The notes beneath the pieces were generated by a model that worked only from the letters and a program-made list of their open reading frames with translations, was not told the DNA's origin and did no database searches. From the NCBI GenBank assembly GCA_036502005.1, contig DASXZH010000097.1:1-64000 (forward strand): a stretch of DNA of 64,000 nucleotides, written 5' to 3'. Positions 35,510 to 43,931 of the stretch are shown here, piece by piece; position 1 is the first letter of the stretch, and the number at the start of each line of letters is the position of its first letter. The position numbers were made by a program, and so were the translations under genes. This DNA comes from DASXZH01 sp036502005. Its GTDB lineage: Bacteria > Armatimonadota > Fimbriimonadia > Fimbriimonadales > Fimbriimonadaceae.

Positions 35510-37252
35510 ATGGAGCTAAACTGCGATGTCGCGATAATCGGCGGAGGGCCGTCCGCATCAACATGCGGAGCGTTTCTACGCAAATACAACCCTTCCTTAC
35601 AGGTTCATCTATTCGAACGTGAGACTTTCCCACGAGATCACGTTGGCGAGAGCCAACTTCCGATTATAGGGGCTGTTCTTGACGAAATTGGAGTTTGGGA
35701 CAAGGTAGAAGCGGCAGGTTTCCCTATCAAGATCGGGGGAACATACCGGTGGGGCACAAGCGACGATCTTTGGGATTTTCACTTCTTACCGGGAGGCAAG
35801 TTTGAGAATGAGCTTCGGCCCGCAAAGTTTGCCGGCCAGAGGCGTGAGACGGCATTTCAGGTTGACCGGGCCGTCTACGACAAGATTTTGTTAGACCACG
35901 CCGCCGAAATGGGATGCGTCGTTCACGAGGGCGTTGGAGTCCGAGGGGTTCGGCGTGAAGTCGACAAGGTTACGGGCCTCGTTCTAGAAGATGGGACGGA
36001 GGTGACTGCTAGGCATTATGTGGACGCCTCTGGACACGCCGGGTTGCTGCGGCGTTCCATGGGCGTAGGCATTGAAGAGCCGAGCGCGTTAAGAAACATT
36101 GCCATCTGGGACTACTGGCAGGACGCTGAGTGGGCCGTAAGCTTGGGGGTTGGCGGCACACGCATTCAGGTTATGTCGGTCGGTTACGGGTGGCTTTGGT
36201 TCATTCCGATCAGCGAAACCCGCACCTCGGTTGGGTTCGTTTGCCCTGCCGACTACTACAAGAAGAGCGGACTCAATACCGAGGAGATTTATCTCAAGGG
36301 AATCTCCGATGAAGCGAGAGTCCGCGCTCTTTTAACAAAGGCTGTGCGCGAAAACCAGTTGTCAACGACAAAGGATTGGTCCTTTGTGGCCGAGCGAATG
36401 GCGGGCGAGAACTGGCTTCTAATCGGGGAATCGGCCGGGTTTGCCGATCCGATTCTTTCCGCGGGGTTGAGCCTGGCCCATATGTCGGCCAAAGAGGCCG
36501 CTTTTACGATGCTTGAGCTAGACCGCGGCGGAAACGCCCCTTGGTTGAAGACACAGTATGAGGCGATCAATCGGCGAAAAATCCTGCAGCACATTCGGTT
36601 TGCCGACTATTGGTACACGGCGAACTCCCACTTTAGCGATTTGAAAGAGTACACCCGCGAAATCGCACGCGATGCCGGGTTAGAACTGGATGCAGACCAG
36701 GCGTTTCAGTGGCTTGGCACTGGTGGTTTTATTGAAGAGGACATGAGAGTGGCCGGCTTTGGCACCCTCGCCCTTGCCACCCTCCACCAGGTTGCAGGAA
36801 GGCTTTCGGAAAAGCCTAGCACGTCCGCGATCGATGGATTCAACGGGTTCTTGTTGGACCTAAAGGGTGCCGAGGAAGTCACTCTCGCTCGCTACGAGAA
36901 TGGCCGCGTTCAGCCCGTTCCGGCCCTGCGCAAGAACTCCAAAAACTTGCCTCTCAATGGCTATTTTGGACTGATTGTGGAGAGCCTTAAACACTCGGCG
37001 CGCATCGATCAGGCGGCAACGTTTATGTCTCGCAAGCTGGCGATGGATGGCCGCAAATACGATATGGAGGTTCATGTCTCAATCGTGCAGGCTTTGGATG
37101 CAATGGCTCGTGATGGATGGATTAAGCCGAGGCATTTAGCCGAGGGCGCGCCGATCTCGGTGGATTTCATAAGCCACTCGCAGTACATTCAAGAGAACCA
37201 CGATCAAGAGTTGCCGCAAAACCAAGTGGCGGCCGCCTTGCGGCAGGCTTAG
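35510..37252 (+). CDS. Flavin-dependent halogenase-like monooxygenase
   Basis: 580 residues. FAD-binding GGGPSASTCGAFLR (residues about 11-24), then FPRDHVGESQLP, the lysine of FPIKIGGTY near residue 74 that matches the catalytic lysine of flavin halogenases, and the diagnostic WLWFIP near residue 228 (W-x-W-x-I-P). GESAGFADPILSAGLSLAH is the second FAD block. So it could chlorinate or brominate an aromatic or phenolic substrate; some homologues are plain monooxygenases or geranylgeranyl-reductase-like. The C-terminal 180 residues are not typical. No biosynthetic cluster is next to it. Confidence 0.82.
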   Translation: MELNCDVAIIGGGPSASTCGAFLRKYNPSLQVHLFERETFPRDHVGESQLPIIGAVLDEIGVWDKVEAAGFPIKIGGTYRWGTSDDLWDFHFLPGGKFENELRPAKFAGQRRETAFQVDRAVYDKILLDHAAEMGCVVHEGVGVRGVRREVDKVTGLVLEDGTEVTARHYVDASGHAGLLRRSMGVGIEEPSALRNIAIWDYWQDAEWAVSLGVGGTRIQVMSVGYGWLWFIPISETRTSVGFVCPADYYKKSGLNTEEIYLKGISDEARVRALLTKAVRENQLSTTKDWSFVAERMAGENWLLIGESAGFADPILSAGLSLAHMSAKEAAFTMLELDRGGNAPWLKTQYEAINRRKILQHIRFADYWYTANSHFSDLKEYTREIARDAGLELDADQAFQWLGTGGFIEEDMRVAGFGTLALATLHQVAGRLSEKPSTSAIDGFNGFLLDLKGAEEVTLARYENGRVQPVPALRKNSKNLPLNGYFGLIVESLKHSARIDQAATFMSRKLAMDGRKYDMEVHVSIVQALDAMARDGWIKPRHLAEGAPISVDFISHSQYIQENHDQELPQNQVAAALRQA

Positions 37253-39085
37253 TTAGTGCTTGAGATCCAATAAGGGTCCCAACCAAGATTCGAATTTTTT
37301 CCATCGCCCAATCGAATTTGAGTTGACCGGCTGACGCGCCTGCCACACGTTCGGTGTCGAAATTGGGTGATTGTTTGATTCGTGGGCTAGGCAGCTTTCG
37401 TTCCATTCTAGGTTCAGGAATTTCAGGATTTCGCGCAAGATGGGCTCACGGTCATTGACGAAATCCTCATATTGAACCTCCATAAATCGATCTTTTGGCA
37501 AGATCGACCTCCAGTGGCTCATAAGGCGTTCGTATTGGCGGTAAACGTCTTTTAGGTCCTCAAGATCGTGCCCGTATTCGGGGCCGTTCATAAAAAGGGT
37601 GGTGTAAATGGAGACGCATGTATCAAGCGGGTTTCGCTTGCAATGAATAATGCGGGCGTTGGGCAACAGACCGAGAATGGGGCCTAGAATGAGATAGTTT
37701 TGTGGCGTCTTTTCGGTCACTCGCCTTTTGCCTGGAGCGGCAGCTTGTAGCCTTTGTAGAAACTCTGAAGCGATAGCTTTAGCCTCGTTTGCGCTTGGCG
37801 TACGTTGCCCGTTCAAATGGTCTTGAGTGGCGAGCGTTTTCCAGGTGCCCAATTCACTTGCCGCTCCGACTTCTGGGTGGCTTGAAATCACCTGCTCGAG
37901 CAGAGTGGTGCCACTACGCGGCATCCCTACGATAAAGATCGGCGAATCGTCTTGTGACCCGTTTTCTCGCCATCTGCCCAGTTGGCTGGCGGTGAAACCT
38001 TTGATGGCCGCATCCACGGCGAGTTTTCTAGCCGTTCGATCGAAGCCTTTGCCCTGGGCTTCAAGTTTCCGTTGGGCAAGCGCATTGCCTTCGCGGTATT
38101 CCGCAAAGGCCCTCTCATTGTCGCCCAAATCTTCGAGAGCTTTTCCAAGGCTGTAGTGAAGCGGTATCGCCTCGTCTACGGAGAGCCTTGCCGATGCCGA
38201 TATCCCTTGCATCCGTTTGATCAGTTCCGGGCCTAAATTCGATATGGGAGCGGCTACGAGCATTGTGAAGATATCGATTCGATTAGGATCGAGTTCGCCG
38301 GCCTTTATTAGAATCTCAGCCGCCCTTTCGAATTCACCGAGTTGGATGCAAACTCGGCCCAGAAGGACCAGCCCCTCCACCAAATCGGGCGCCTTGTCAA
38401 GAAGGTTGTCCAAGACTTGCTGGGCATCCTTAAGTAGGTTTTCTTCCGCTAGGGCCTTCGCGAGCCAAAGCTGGCCCTCGACCGACTGTGGTGCGAGTTC
38501 GGCGGCAAACTTCAAGTTGGCGATTCCGCCAGCTCTATCCCCCACCGAAAGCAGCAGATTCCCCAAAGCGCCGTAAGAAGCGGCAAACGTCTTGTCGATC
38601 GCGATCACTTCGCGGAAGAGACTTGCCGCTTTGGGCGTATTTCCCGCCATTTGGGTGGCTACTCCCATCCAGTGGTGCGCTGCCGCACTTTGGGGCATTA
38701 GCTTCGACGCCACCTCAAGAGATGCCAAAGCGTCCTGCGCCCTGCATTCGGCAACTAGAGCTCTTCCCTTGTGGAAATAAGCCGACCCGAGATTGGGGTT
38801 CAAGGCAATCGCGCTATCGCAAAGCTGAATCGCTTCACTTGGGTTGGCACCGTTCGCAAGCAGCGAGGCAAGCCCAATCGTGGCCTCCAGGTGCCCCGGC
38901 TCCAAGCTTACAGCCTGACGCAAATAGGATTCGGCGCTAGCCACATCTCCCGAGAGGAAGGCAAGATTGGCGAGTAGAACCTTGGCCCGGGCGGAATTGG
39001 GCTGCAAGCTTTCTAGCTCTTTAGCAGCCGCTAGAGCCTCGGGATAGCGCTTCCCCTTAACTGCGGCCTGAGCTTCCGCGAACAA
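37253..39085 (-). CDS. TPR-domain sulfotransferase
   Basis: 610 residues from TTG 39085; an in-frame ATC at 39106 has a better ribosome-binding site (AGGGAGG, 7 nt) and would add seven residues. Residues about 1-330 are TPR repeats (ELESLQPNSARAKVLLANLA and so on). Residues about 370-610 are a sulfotransferase domain with the PAPS-binding loop FIVGMPRSGTTLLEQVI and the 3'-phosphate region IIHCKRNPLDTCVSIYTTLF. It transfers sulfate from PAPS to an unknown sugar, tyrosine or lipid. It meets the halogenase-like gene tail to tail with no gap. Confidence 0.9.
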   Translation of the reverse strand: MFAEAQAAVKGKRYPEALAAAKELESLQPNSARAKVLLANLAFLSGDVASAESYLRQAVSLEPGHLEATIGLASLLANGANPSEAIQLCDSAIALNPNLGSAYFHKGRALVAECRAQDALASLEVASKLMPQSAAAHHWMGVATQMAGNTPKAASLFREVIAIDKTFAASYGALGNLLLSVGDRAGGIANLKFAAELAPQSVEGQLWLAKALAEENLLKDAQQVLDNLLDKAPDLVEGLVLLGRVCIQLGEFERAAEILIKAGELDPNRIDIFTMLVAAPISNLGPELIKRMQGISASARLSVDEAIPLHYSLGKALEDLGDNERAFAEYREGNALAQRKLEAQGKGFDRTARKLAVDAAIKGFTASQLGRWRENGSQDDSPIFIVGMPRSGTTLLEQVISSHPEVGAASELGTWKTLATQDHLNGQRTPSANEAKAIASEFLQRLQAAAPGKRRVTEKTPQNYLILGPILGLLPNARIIHCKRNPLDTCVSIYTTLFMNGPEYGHDLEDLKDVYRQYERLMSHWRSILPKDRFMEVQYEDFVNDREPILREILKFLNLEWNESCLAHESNNHPISTPNVWQARQPVNSNSIGRWKKFESWLGPLLDLKH

Positions 39086-39103
39086 CTGGTCTTCGTTCCT
39101 GTT

Positions 39104-39120
39104 GATGGGTTAACCTCCCT
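39104..39120 (-). promoter_or_regulatory. Ribosome-binding site pointing to an ATC start
   Basis: On the minus strand AGGGAGGTT (39120-39112) precedes ATC (39106-39104) with 7 nt between GGAGG and ATC. An in-frame TAA (39112-39110) excludes starts further upstream. Confidence 0.45.
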
Positions 39121-39267
39121 CCAACTAGCCATGCAATATCTATTTACTTGGTTCAACCCGGTTCTCTGCAAATGCCAGTCACTTCCGAAAAAACCGTATT
39201 GTGACGTTCTTTATAGCAATCCCCGAGCGGAACTAGCCCGTAAGTATATAGTGGAGTAGTGTCACCA

Positions 39268-39549
39268 ATGAGCAGTAAAGAACATCAGATATTGGCGATC
39301 ATCGGCGATCCCCAGAAAATTCGACAAGAAATGCTTGACTTTAAGCGGACTGCCCGCACTTTCTCTTCTGATAAGGTTCACCTGCTGGCCAAGTATCGAA
39401 AGCAATGGGTGGCAGCTCACGACGGGAAAATCGTAGCGCATGCGGCAGCACTCCCGCGTCTACTTCAAATACTGGATGAACTAGGCATTCCAAGACAAAA
39501 GGCGATGATAAGATACATCGATCAAAATGCCCGAAAACTGATCTTGTAG
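39268..39549 (+). CDS. DUF5678-like small protein, partner of retropepsin-like gene
   Basis: 93 residues. The C-terminal half (LLAKYRKQWVAAHDGKIVAH, then ALPRLLQILDELGI) matches the pattern of DUF5678, in which a short beta-hairpin says where a protein 'stands' followed by an ILDELG helix. Function of the family is unknown. ATG 39268 is preferred over GTG 39259 because GGAG lies 11 nt upstream. Gap to the next gene 10 nt, so the two are co-transcribed. Confidence 0.7.
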   Translation: MSSKEHQILAIIGDPQKIRQEMLDFKRTARTFSSDKVHLLAKYRKQWVAAHDGKIVAHAAALPRLLQILDELGIPRQKAMIRYIDQNARKLIL

Positions 39550-39559
39550 ACCTACTAAT

Positions 39560-39991
39560 ATGCTCAAGGGTCGTTTTGGTGACACTTCTGGCCGTCCCTA
39601 TTTAGAAGCCAAGATATTTCTTCCCCGGCTCAATGTTTCGGGCGACATTTCCTTTCTAGTAGATACCGGTGCCGACACGTGCATACTCATGCCATCTGAT
39701 GGGATCCGCCTGGGCATCGATTACGCCCTTTTGCGAGGAAACCGTGAATGCCAAGGCATTGGTTGCACTATTCACACATTCGTAGAAAAGGCAATCCTTG
39801 TTTTTAGTGATGAAAAGGCTGTTTACACCTATAGCGTTGACTTGGACATTCATGCTCTTGATGCGAGCCTTGAATCTGTCCCATCACTTCTCGGTAGAGA
39901 GGTTCTAGACAGGTGGAGCATGAACTACAATCCGAGTAAGAATCAACTCACCTTTGCCGTGGTGACATCAGATGCGACCTTTCCACTCTAG
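39560..39991 (+). CDS. Retropepsin-like aspartic protease (clan AA)
   Basis: 143 residues, no signal peptide. The catalytic loop FLVDTGADTCIL (Asp35) is the D-T-G-A form of retroviral-type proteases, and SLLGREVLDRW near residue 115 supplies the second hydrophobic psi-loop of the fold. Such single-domain proteins dimerise to make an active site. Targets are unknown. It is always a tight second gene to the DUF5678-like one here; processing of, or control by, its neighbour is plausible but not shown. Confidence 0.82.
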   Translation: MLKGRFGDTSGRPYLEAKIFLPRLNVSGDISFLVDTGADTCILMPSDGIRLGIDYALLRGNRECQGIGCTIHTFVEKAILVFSDEKAVYTYSVDLDIHALDASLESVPSLLGREVLDRWSMNYNPSKNQLTFAVVTSDATFPL

Positions 39992-40059
39992 CCCGGCTGC
40001 TAAGATCCTGGGGCTGTAATAGCTAGCCAAGCGTCCTAAGCTCTTCCGCTCAAAAACGC

Positions 40060-40065
40060 TATAAT
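40060..40065 (+). promoter_or_regulatory. -10 box 5 nt before a GTG start (leaderless gene)
   Basis: TATAAT at 40060-40065, GTG at 40071. There is no room for a leader with a ribosome-binding site. Confidence 0.65.
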
Positions 40066-40070
40066 CCCTT

Positions 40071-41150
40071 GTGCTGCGAGCGCGAGCCGTTACCGCCGAA
40101 AACTGGCCTGTTGAACTAGAACAAGCTTGGAAAGAACTCGCGCAAAACTCCCCCGCCGCGACTCCCTTTCAAACTTGGGAATGGCACACCAGTTGGTGGA
40201 AGCAGTACAAGAAAGCCCGAAAACCTTACATCGTCACCATTCATGAAGGCGAGGATCTTGTTGGCCTTATGCCCCTCATGATTTCGGGAGGACCCTGGCG
40301 AACCCTCCGCGCAATGGCGACCGGCGCCAGCGATTATCTCCACCCTCTCTCCCGCACAGGTTACGAACAAGAAGTCGCCCAAGAACTCAAACAGCACATC
40401 TCCGAAATGGAAGGCATCGACGTCGTCGATCTCCACCAAATTCGCGAAACTTTCCCTCTCGCACAGGGCAAAGATGAAGCGAGAACCCTAGACCAAGCCA
40501 CCTGCCTGGTACTTGACTTGCCAAACACTTTCGACGCCTACCTGGCGACCCTCAACAAGAGCTTAAGATACGATGTTCGCAAGCTGGATAAAGAGCTTTT
40601 TAAATCTGGCCGGGCCAGCATAGAAGAAATCACAGAAGACAACCTCACCCGCGGCATGGATACGTTCTTCCACACCCATAAACAGCGATGGCGGAAGCGC
40701 GGCCTGCCGGGTGCGTTTGTGGGTTCCAAGCGAGAATCTTTCCATCGGGATTGGTCCCTTCAGGCCATACGCAACGGCTGGCTTTGGCTGAGCGTTTTAC
40801 ATTATGATGGGCAACCGGTTGGCACAATTTACGCGATGAAAATGGGCCAAACCTGCTTCTATTTTCAAGCTGGAATGGACCCTGCAGCGTCGTCCATCTC
40901 GCCCGGATCGCTTCTGGTAGGTTACACTATTCGGAAGGCCATTCAGGAAGGCCTAACAACCTTTGATTTTTTGAGAGGGGACGAACCCTACAAGCGGCGC
41001 TGGAAGCCGCAACACGAATATAAAAACGTGCGAATCATCACCACTTCAAAGGGACTTTGGGGGAAAGCCGGACAAGCTTGGAACGACATGGGCGGTAAAA
41101 TTGAAAACCGTGTGCGTGCCCGGTTAGAAGGCCGAGGTTTACTTCAATAA
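40071..41150 (+). CDS. GNAT-fold acyltransferase of the CelD/BcsL type
   Basis: 359 residues. ATPFQTWEWHTSWWKQY at the start and the C-terminal Acetyltransf_6 domain (SLRYDVRKLDKELF, FYFQAGMDPAASSISPGSLL, TTFDFLRGDEPYKRRWKP) define a family linked to extracellular polysaccharide acetylation. Cytoplasmic, no membrane helix. The downstream GT2 gene on the same strand supports a cell-envelope sugar role. GTG start right after TATAAT, so leaderless. Confidence 0.85.
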   Translation: MLRARAVTAENWPVELEQAWKELAQNSPAATPFQTWEWHTSWWKQYKKARKPYIVTIHEGEDLVGLMPLMISGGPWRTLRAMATGASDYLHPLSRTGYEQEVAQELKQHISEMEGIDVVDLHQIRETFPLAQGKDEARTLDQATCLVLDLPNTFDAYLATLNKSLRYDVRKLDKELFKSGRASIEEITEDNLTRGMDTFFHTHKQRWRKRGLPGAFVGSKRESFHRDWSLQAIRNGWLWLSVLHYDGQPVGTIYAMKMGQTCFYFQAGMDPAASSISPGSLLVGYTIRKAIQEGLTTFDFLRGDEPYKRRWKPQHEYKNVRIITTSKGLWGKAGQAWNDMGGKIENRVRARLEGRGLLQ

Positions 41151-41228
41151 AGGGCATTTTATGGCTCCCCAGACCGGTAATATTCTTGCCATGCGCGATC
41201 AACACATGCATGCGCTGTAGGTTCAATC

Positions 41229-41936
41229 TTGAATAACAAGGTCGCCGTCATTATTCCCGCCTACAACGAGGAGCAGCGCATTGGGGAAGTCCTTCGTGCG
41301 GTCACGAAGGCAATCTATCCTGAGGAGATCATCGTCGTGAGCGATGCGAGCTCCGATCGCACGGCCAGCGTTGCCCGTTCAATAGAGGGCGTTAGGGTGA
41401 TCGAGATGCCCTTCAATACCGGTAAAGGCGGGGCCATGGTCGCTGGCGTTAAGGCTACCGACGCTGCAATCATCGCCTTCGTCGATGCCGATTTGGTGGG
41501 CTTAAGGGCGGACCATGTGGACCTCATCATCCGGCCTCTGCTAGATAACCGATGCGAAATGTGCATCGGAGTTTTTCGTGGAGGGAAGTTCTGGAGCGAT
41601 ACGGCCCAGCGTATTTCGCCCTATATTAGCGGGCAACGGGCGATTAGGCGATCTCTGTTAGATAAGATGCCGTTCCTTTCCGAAATGCGCATGGGTGTGG
41701 AAGTGACTATAAACACGTATGCAAAAAGGAGCCATGCAAGAGTGTTGCGCGTGGTGCTGAGAGGCGTAAGCAACACATATAAGGAGCGCAAACTCGGATT
41801 TATCAAGGGCTCAACGGCGCGGGTGAAAATGTTTACGGAGATCACCCGTGCGATTGTACGAATGAACCGAAAACTAAAGCCGCCGCGTAGGCCGCACGCT
41901 CGTCGCCGAAGGCGGCTCCCGAAGAAATTTAAGTAG
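41229..41936 (+). CDS. Family 2 glycosyltransferase
   Basis: 235 residues, GT-A fold: VAVIIPAYNEEQRIGEVLRA at the start, then VVSDASSDRTASVARSI, GKGGAMVAGVKAT and the metal-binding FVDADLVGL. The C-terminus is very basic (RKLKPPRRPHARRRRRLPKK) and may touch membrane lipid or nucleic acid. There is no membrane helix. Similar to UDP/GDP-sugar:polyprenyl-phosphate or glucosyl-phosphoglycerate-type transferases; donor and acceptor unknown. TTG start at 41229. An aldo/keto reductase gene follows 7 nt later. Confidence 0.88.
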   Translation: MNNKVAVIIPAYNEEQRIGEVLRAVTKAIYPEEIIVVSDASSDRTASVARSIEGVRVIEMPFNTGKGGAMVAGVKATDAAIIAFVDADLVGLRADHVDLIIRPLLDNRCEMCIGVFRGGKFWSDTAQRISPYISGQRAIRRSLLDKMPFLSEMRMGVEVTINTYAKRSHARVLRVVLRGVSNTYKERKLGFIKGSTARVKMFTEITRAIVRMNRKLKPPRRPHARRRRRLPKKFK

Positions 41937-41943
41937 AAAAACC

Positions 41944-42846
41944 ATGGAAACAAGAAAGATTGGATCGTTAGATGTGACCGTTGTGGGCCTCGGCTGCAAC
42001 AACTTTGGGGGCAGGCTGGACGTTGAGCAGACCAGGGCAGTAGTCGATGGCGCCATCGATTCCGGTATCAACTTTTTCGATACGGCCGACATTTACGGCA
42101 AAACCAAAAGCGAAACCTTCCTTGGCGAGGTCCTAAAGGGCCGCCGGGATAAAATTATTCTCGCCACCAAGTTCGGCATGGAGATCGACGAAAACCACAA
42201 GGGCGCTCGGCCTGAATATGTTTTGCAAGCTGCCGAAGACAGCCTAAGCAGACTGCAGACGGACCATATCGATCTTTATCAGCTTCATCAGCCCGATCCC
42301 GGCGTGCCCATTGCCGAAACCCTCGGCGCACTTGACAAGCTTGTTCAGCAGGGCAAGGTCAGGCAGATCGGCTGCTCCAACTTTAACGCCGCCCAACTTC
42401 AAGAATCCAAGAATGGGACCAAAGGCGCTCACTTCGTGAGCGTCCAGAACGAGTACAGCATGCTTCAACGGGAGCCCGAAGTAGAGGTGCTGGATGAATG
42501 CCAACGCGAGCATTTGGCCTTCTTGCCCTATTTCCCCCTCGCCAGCGGATTGCTGTCGGGCAAATATCGCAAGAACCGGCCGTTGCCAGAGGGAACGCGC
42601 ATTCAAGAGGGCAGCAAGTGGCTGACGCCGGAGAACCTGGACAAGGTAGAGCAGCTAGTCGCTTATGCCGATTCGCAGGGCCACACCATCTTGGAACTGG
42701 CCTTTTCATGGCTCCTTTCGAAGGAAGTCGTTTCTAGCGTAATCGCCGGTGCCACCAAGCCAGAGCAAATTCAAAAGAACGCGGCTGCGGGCGAATGGAA
42801 GCTCAGCGAGCATCAAAAAGCGCAGGTTGATGAAATACTAGGCTAG
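41944..42846 (+). CDS. Aldo/keto reductase
   Basis: 300 residues, TIM barrel. METRKIGSLDVTVVGLGCNN start, the catalytic block GINFFDTADIYGKTKSET (Asp, Tyr), VILATKFGM lysine strand, DHIDLYQLHQPDP histidine, and the NADPH-binding SVIAGATKPEQIQKN near the C-terminus. It reduces aldehydes or sugars with NADPH; the physiological substrate is not evident. It follows the GT2 gene at 7 nt, so one operon is likely. Confidence 0.92.
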   Translation: METRKIGSLDVTVVGLGCNNFGGRLDVEQTRAVVDGAIDSGINFFDTADIYGKTKSETFLGEVLKGRRDKIILATKFGMEIDENHKGARPEYVLQAAEDSLSRLQTDHIDLYQLHQPDPGVPIAETLGALDKLVQQGKVRQIGCSNFNAAQLQESKNGTKGAHFVSVQNEYSMLQREPEVEVLDECQREHLAFLPYFPLASGLLSGKYRKNRPLPEGTRIQEGSKWLTPENLDKVEQLVAYADSQGHTILELAFSWLLSKEVVSSVIAGATKPEQIQKNAAAGEWKLSEHQKAQVDEILG

Positions 42847-43215
42847 GAGATTTTTGATTTTTGATTTTTGATTTTCGATTGGTGACTGATTTCTGACGAG
42901 TCGCTAGTCGTAGGGCAACAGGAAATTTCACGCGGCCGGAACGCGAAGAGGCGAGGATCGCAAAACGATAAGGCACGTTCTCCAGGTCCCCGCGATGTTC
43001 GCATCTCCGCGTTCTTCGCGTGAAATTAAGGGCGAATAGAAAGAAAAACCATCGGTCCTACGGATTAGGTCGACGTCGTAGAGCGCCGGATTCCCAGTGT
43101 CGTATTACCAGTGAACAACGTCCAAGATTACTTTTCCAATGAAAATTGCTCATCATGGAATGAGGGGTCCATGGTTTGCCCGAAGGCAACCAATGTCACG
43201 ACCCTCAGGAACCAC
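42847..43215. other. Intergenic gap: TTTTTGA heptamers and a long inverted repeat
   Basis: 42850-42880 is a TTTTTGA array of about four units. AAATTTCACGCG (42923-42934) and CGCGTGAAATT (43017-43027) form an inverted pair around a 90-nt region rich in CGCGAAGA-type words. No gene seen. Confidence 0.6.
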
Positions 43216-43869
43216 ATGAAGAACCTTTTTAATCGTTGGATGTCGATCGTTGTTTTGATCACGATCTTTGTATTTATCGCCTCTGCCGGCTCTCACCCGA
43301 GTAAGGTTGCCGCGACTACGCGTGAACCCGTGCTGGTCACCAATAACTCCGAAGAGCCTGTACCGGTGCAGGTCCTCAATACGCCAACTGTGCAAGCCCA
43401 GCAGGGGGGCTCCTGGGCAACCACAATCAATAACACGGCAACCAATAAAGTCCCCGTGGTGGCGACCGAAAGCGGGATCTGGAGCATTAACGTGGCCAGC
43501 GTGGTCCCCATAAAGGACATCAACAACATAGCCCACGATCCATTTTGTATAACTCTATCCCCAACTGTATCTGATGGAGATACGTTTACGGTGCCTGCCA
43601 ACAAGCGGCTGGTTATAGATCAATTCTCTGCTTTTGATAATGGCCACACCGTTGAGTCCTACATTATATATTCTCAAAGCAACGGTATCAATGGGCGAGC
43701 CGTTATACCCGTTACGGTTCACGCCTCCGATTATGAATATGCCAATCAACCCGTTTGCATTATTGCCGACGCGGGATCGAATGTTGACGTCAGCGTAATA
43801 GATACAAATTCGAGCGATACCTCCGACATTAACGTGGATATCCACGGCTATTACGTTGATTCCTACTAA
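43216..43869 (+). CDS. Secreted or membrane-anchored protein of unknown function
   Basis: 217 residues from ATG 43216, which has AGGA 5 nt upstream; the open frame runs further upstream without a better start. One N-terminal hydrophobic segment (MSIVVLITIFVFIASAGSHP) is a signal peptide or anchor. The rest is Val/Thr/Asn/Asp-rich, probably beta-sandwich (VLVTNNSEEPVPVQVLN, ITLSPTVSDGDTFTVPANKR). The repeated 'EEPVPVQVLNTPTVQAQQG' style resembles phage- or surface-fibre-like proteins, but I cannot name the family. Confidence 0.6.
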   Translation: MKNLFNRWMSIVVLITIFVFIASAGSHPSKVAATTREPVLVTNNSEEPVPVQVLNTPTVQAQQGGSWATTINNTATNKVPVVATESGIWSINVASVVPIKDINNIAHDPFCITLSPTVSDGDTFTVPANKRLVIDQFSAFDNGHTVESYIIYSQSNGINGRAVIPVTVHASDYEYANQPVCIIADAGSNVDVSVIDTNSSDTSDINVDIHGYYVDSY

Positions 43870-43881
43870 GAAAAGCGGGGC

Positions 43882-43915
43882 AAAAAAACGGGCCGACGAC
43901 TCGCTCGCCGGCCCG
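43882..43915 (-). terminator. Terminator of the Gly/Ser/His-rich protein gene
   Basis: On the minus strand CGGGCCG...CGGCCCG (43915-43889) forms a stem and is followed by seven T (A run 43882-43888 on the plus strand). It lies between two convergent genes; the plus-strand gene at 43216 may also end here, though its T run is weak. Confidence 0.8.
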
Positions 43916-43931
43916 CTTTATCAATCCAAGC

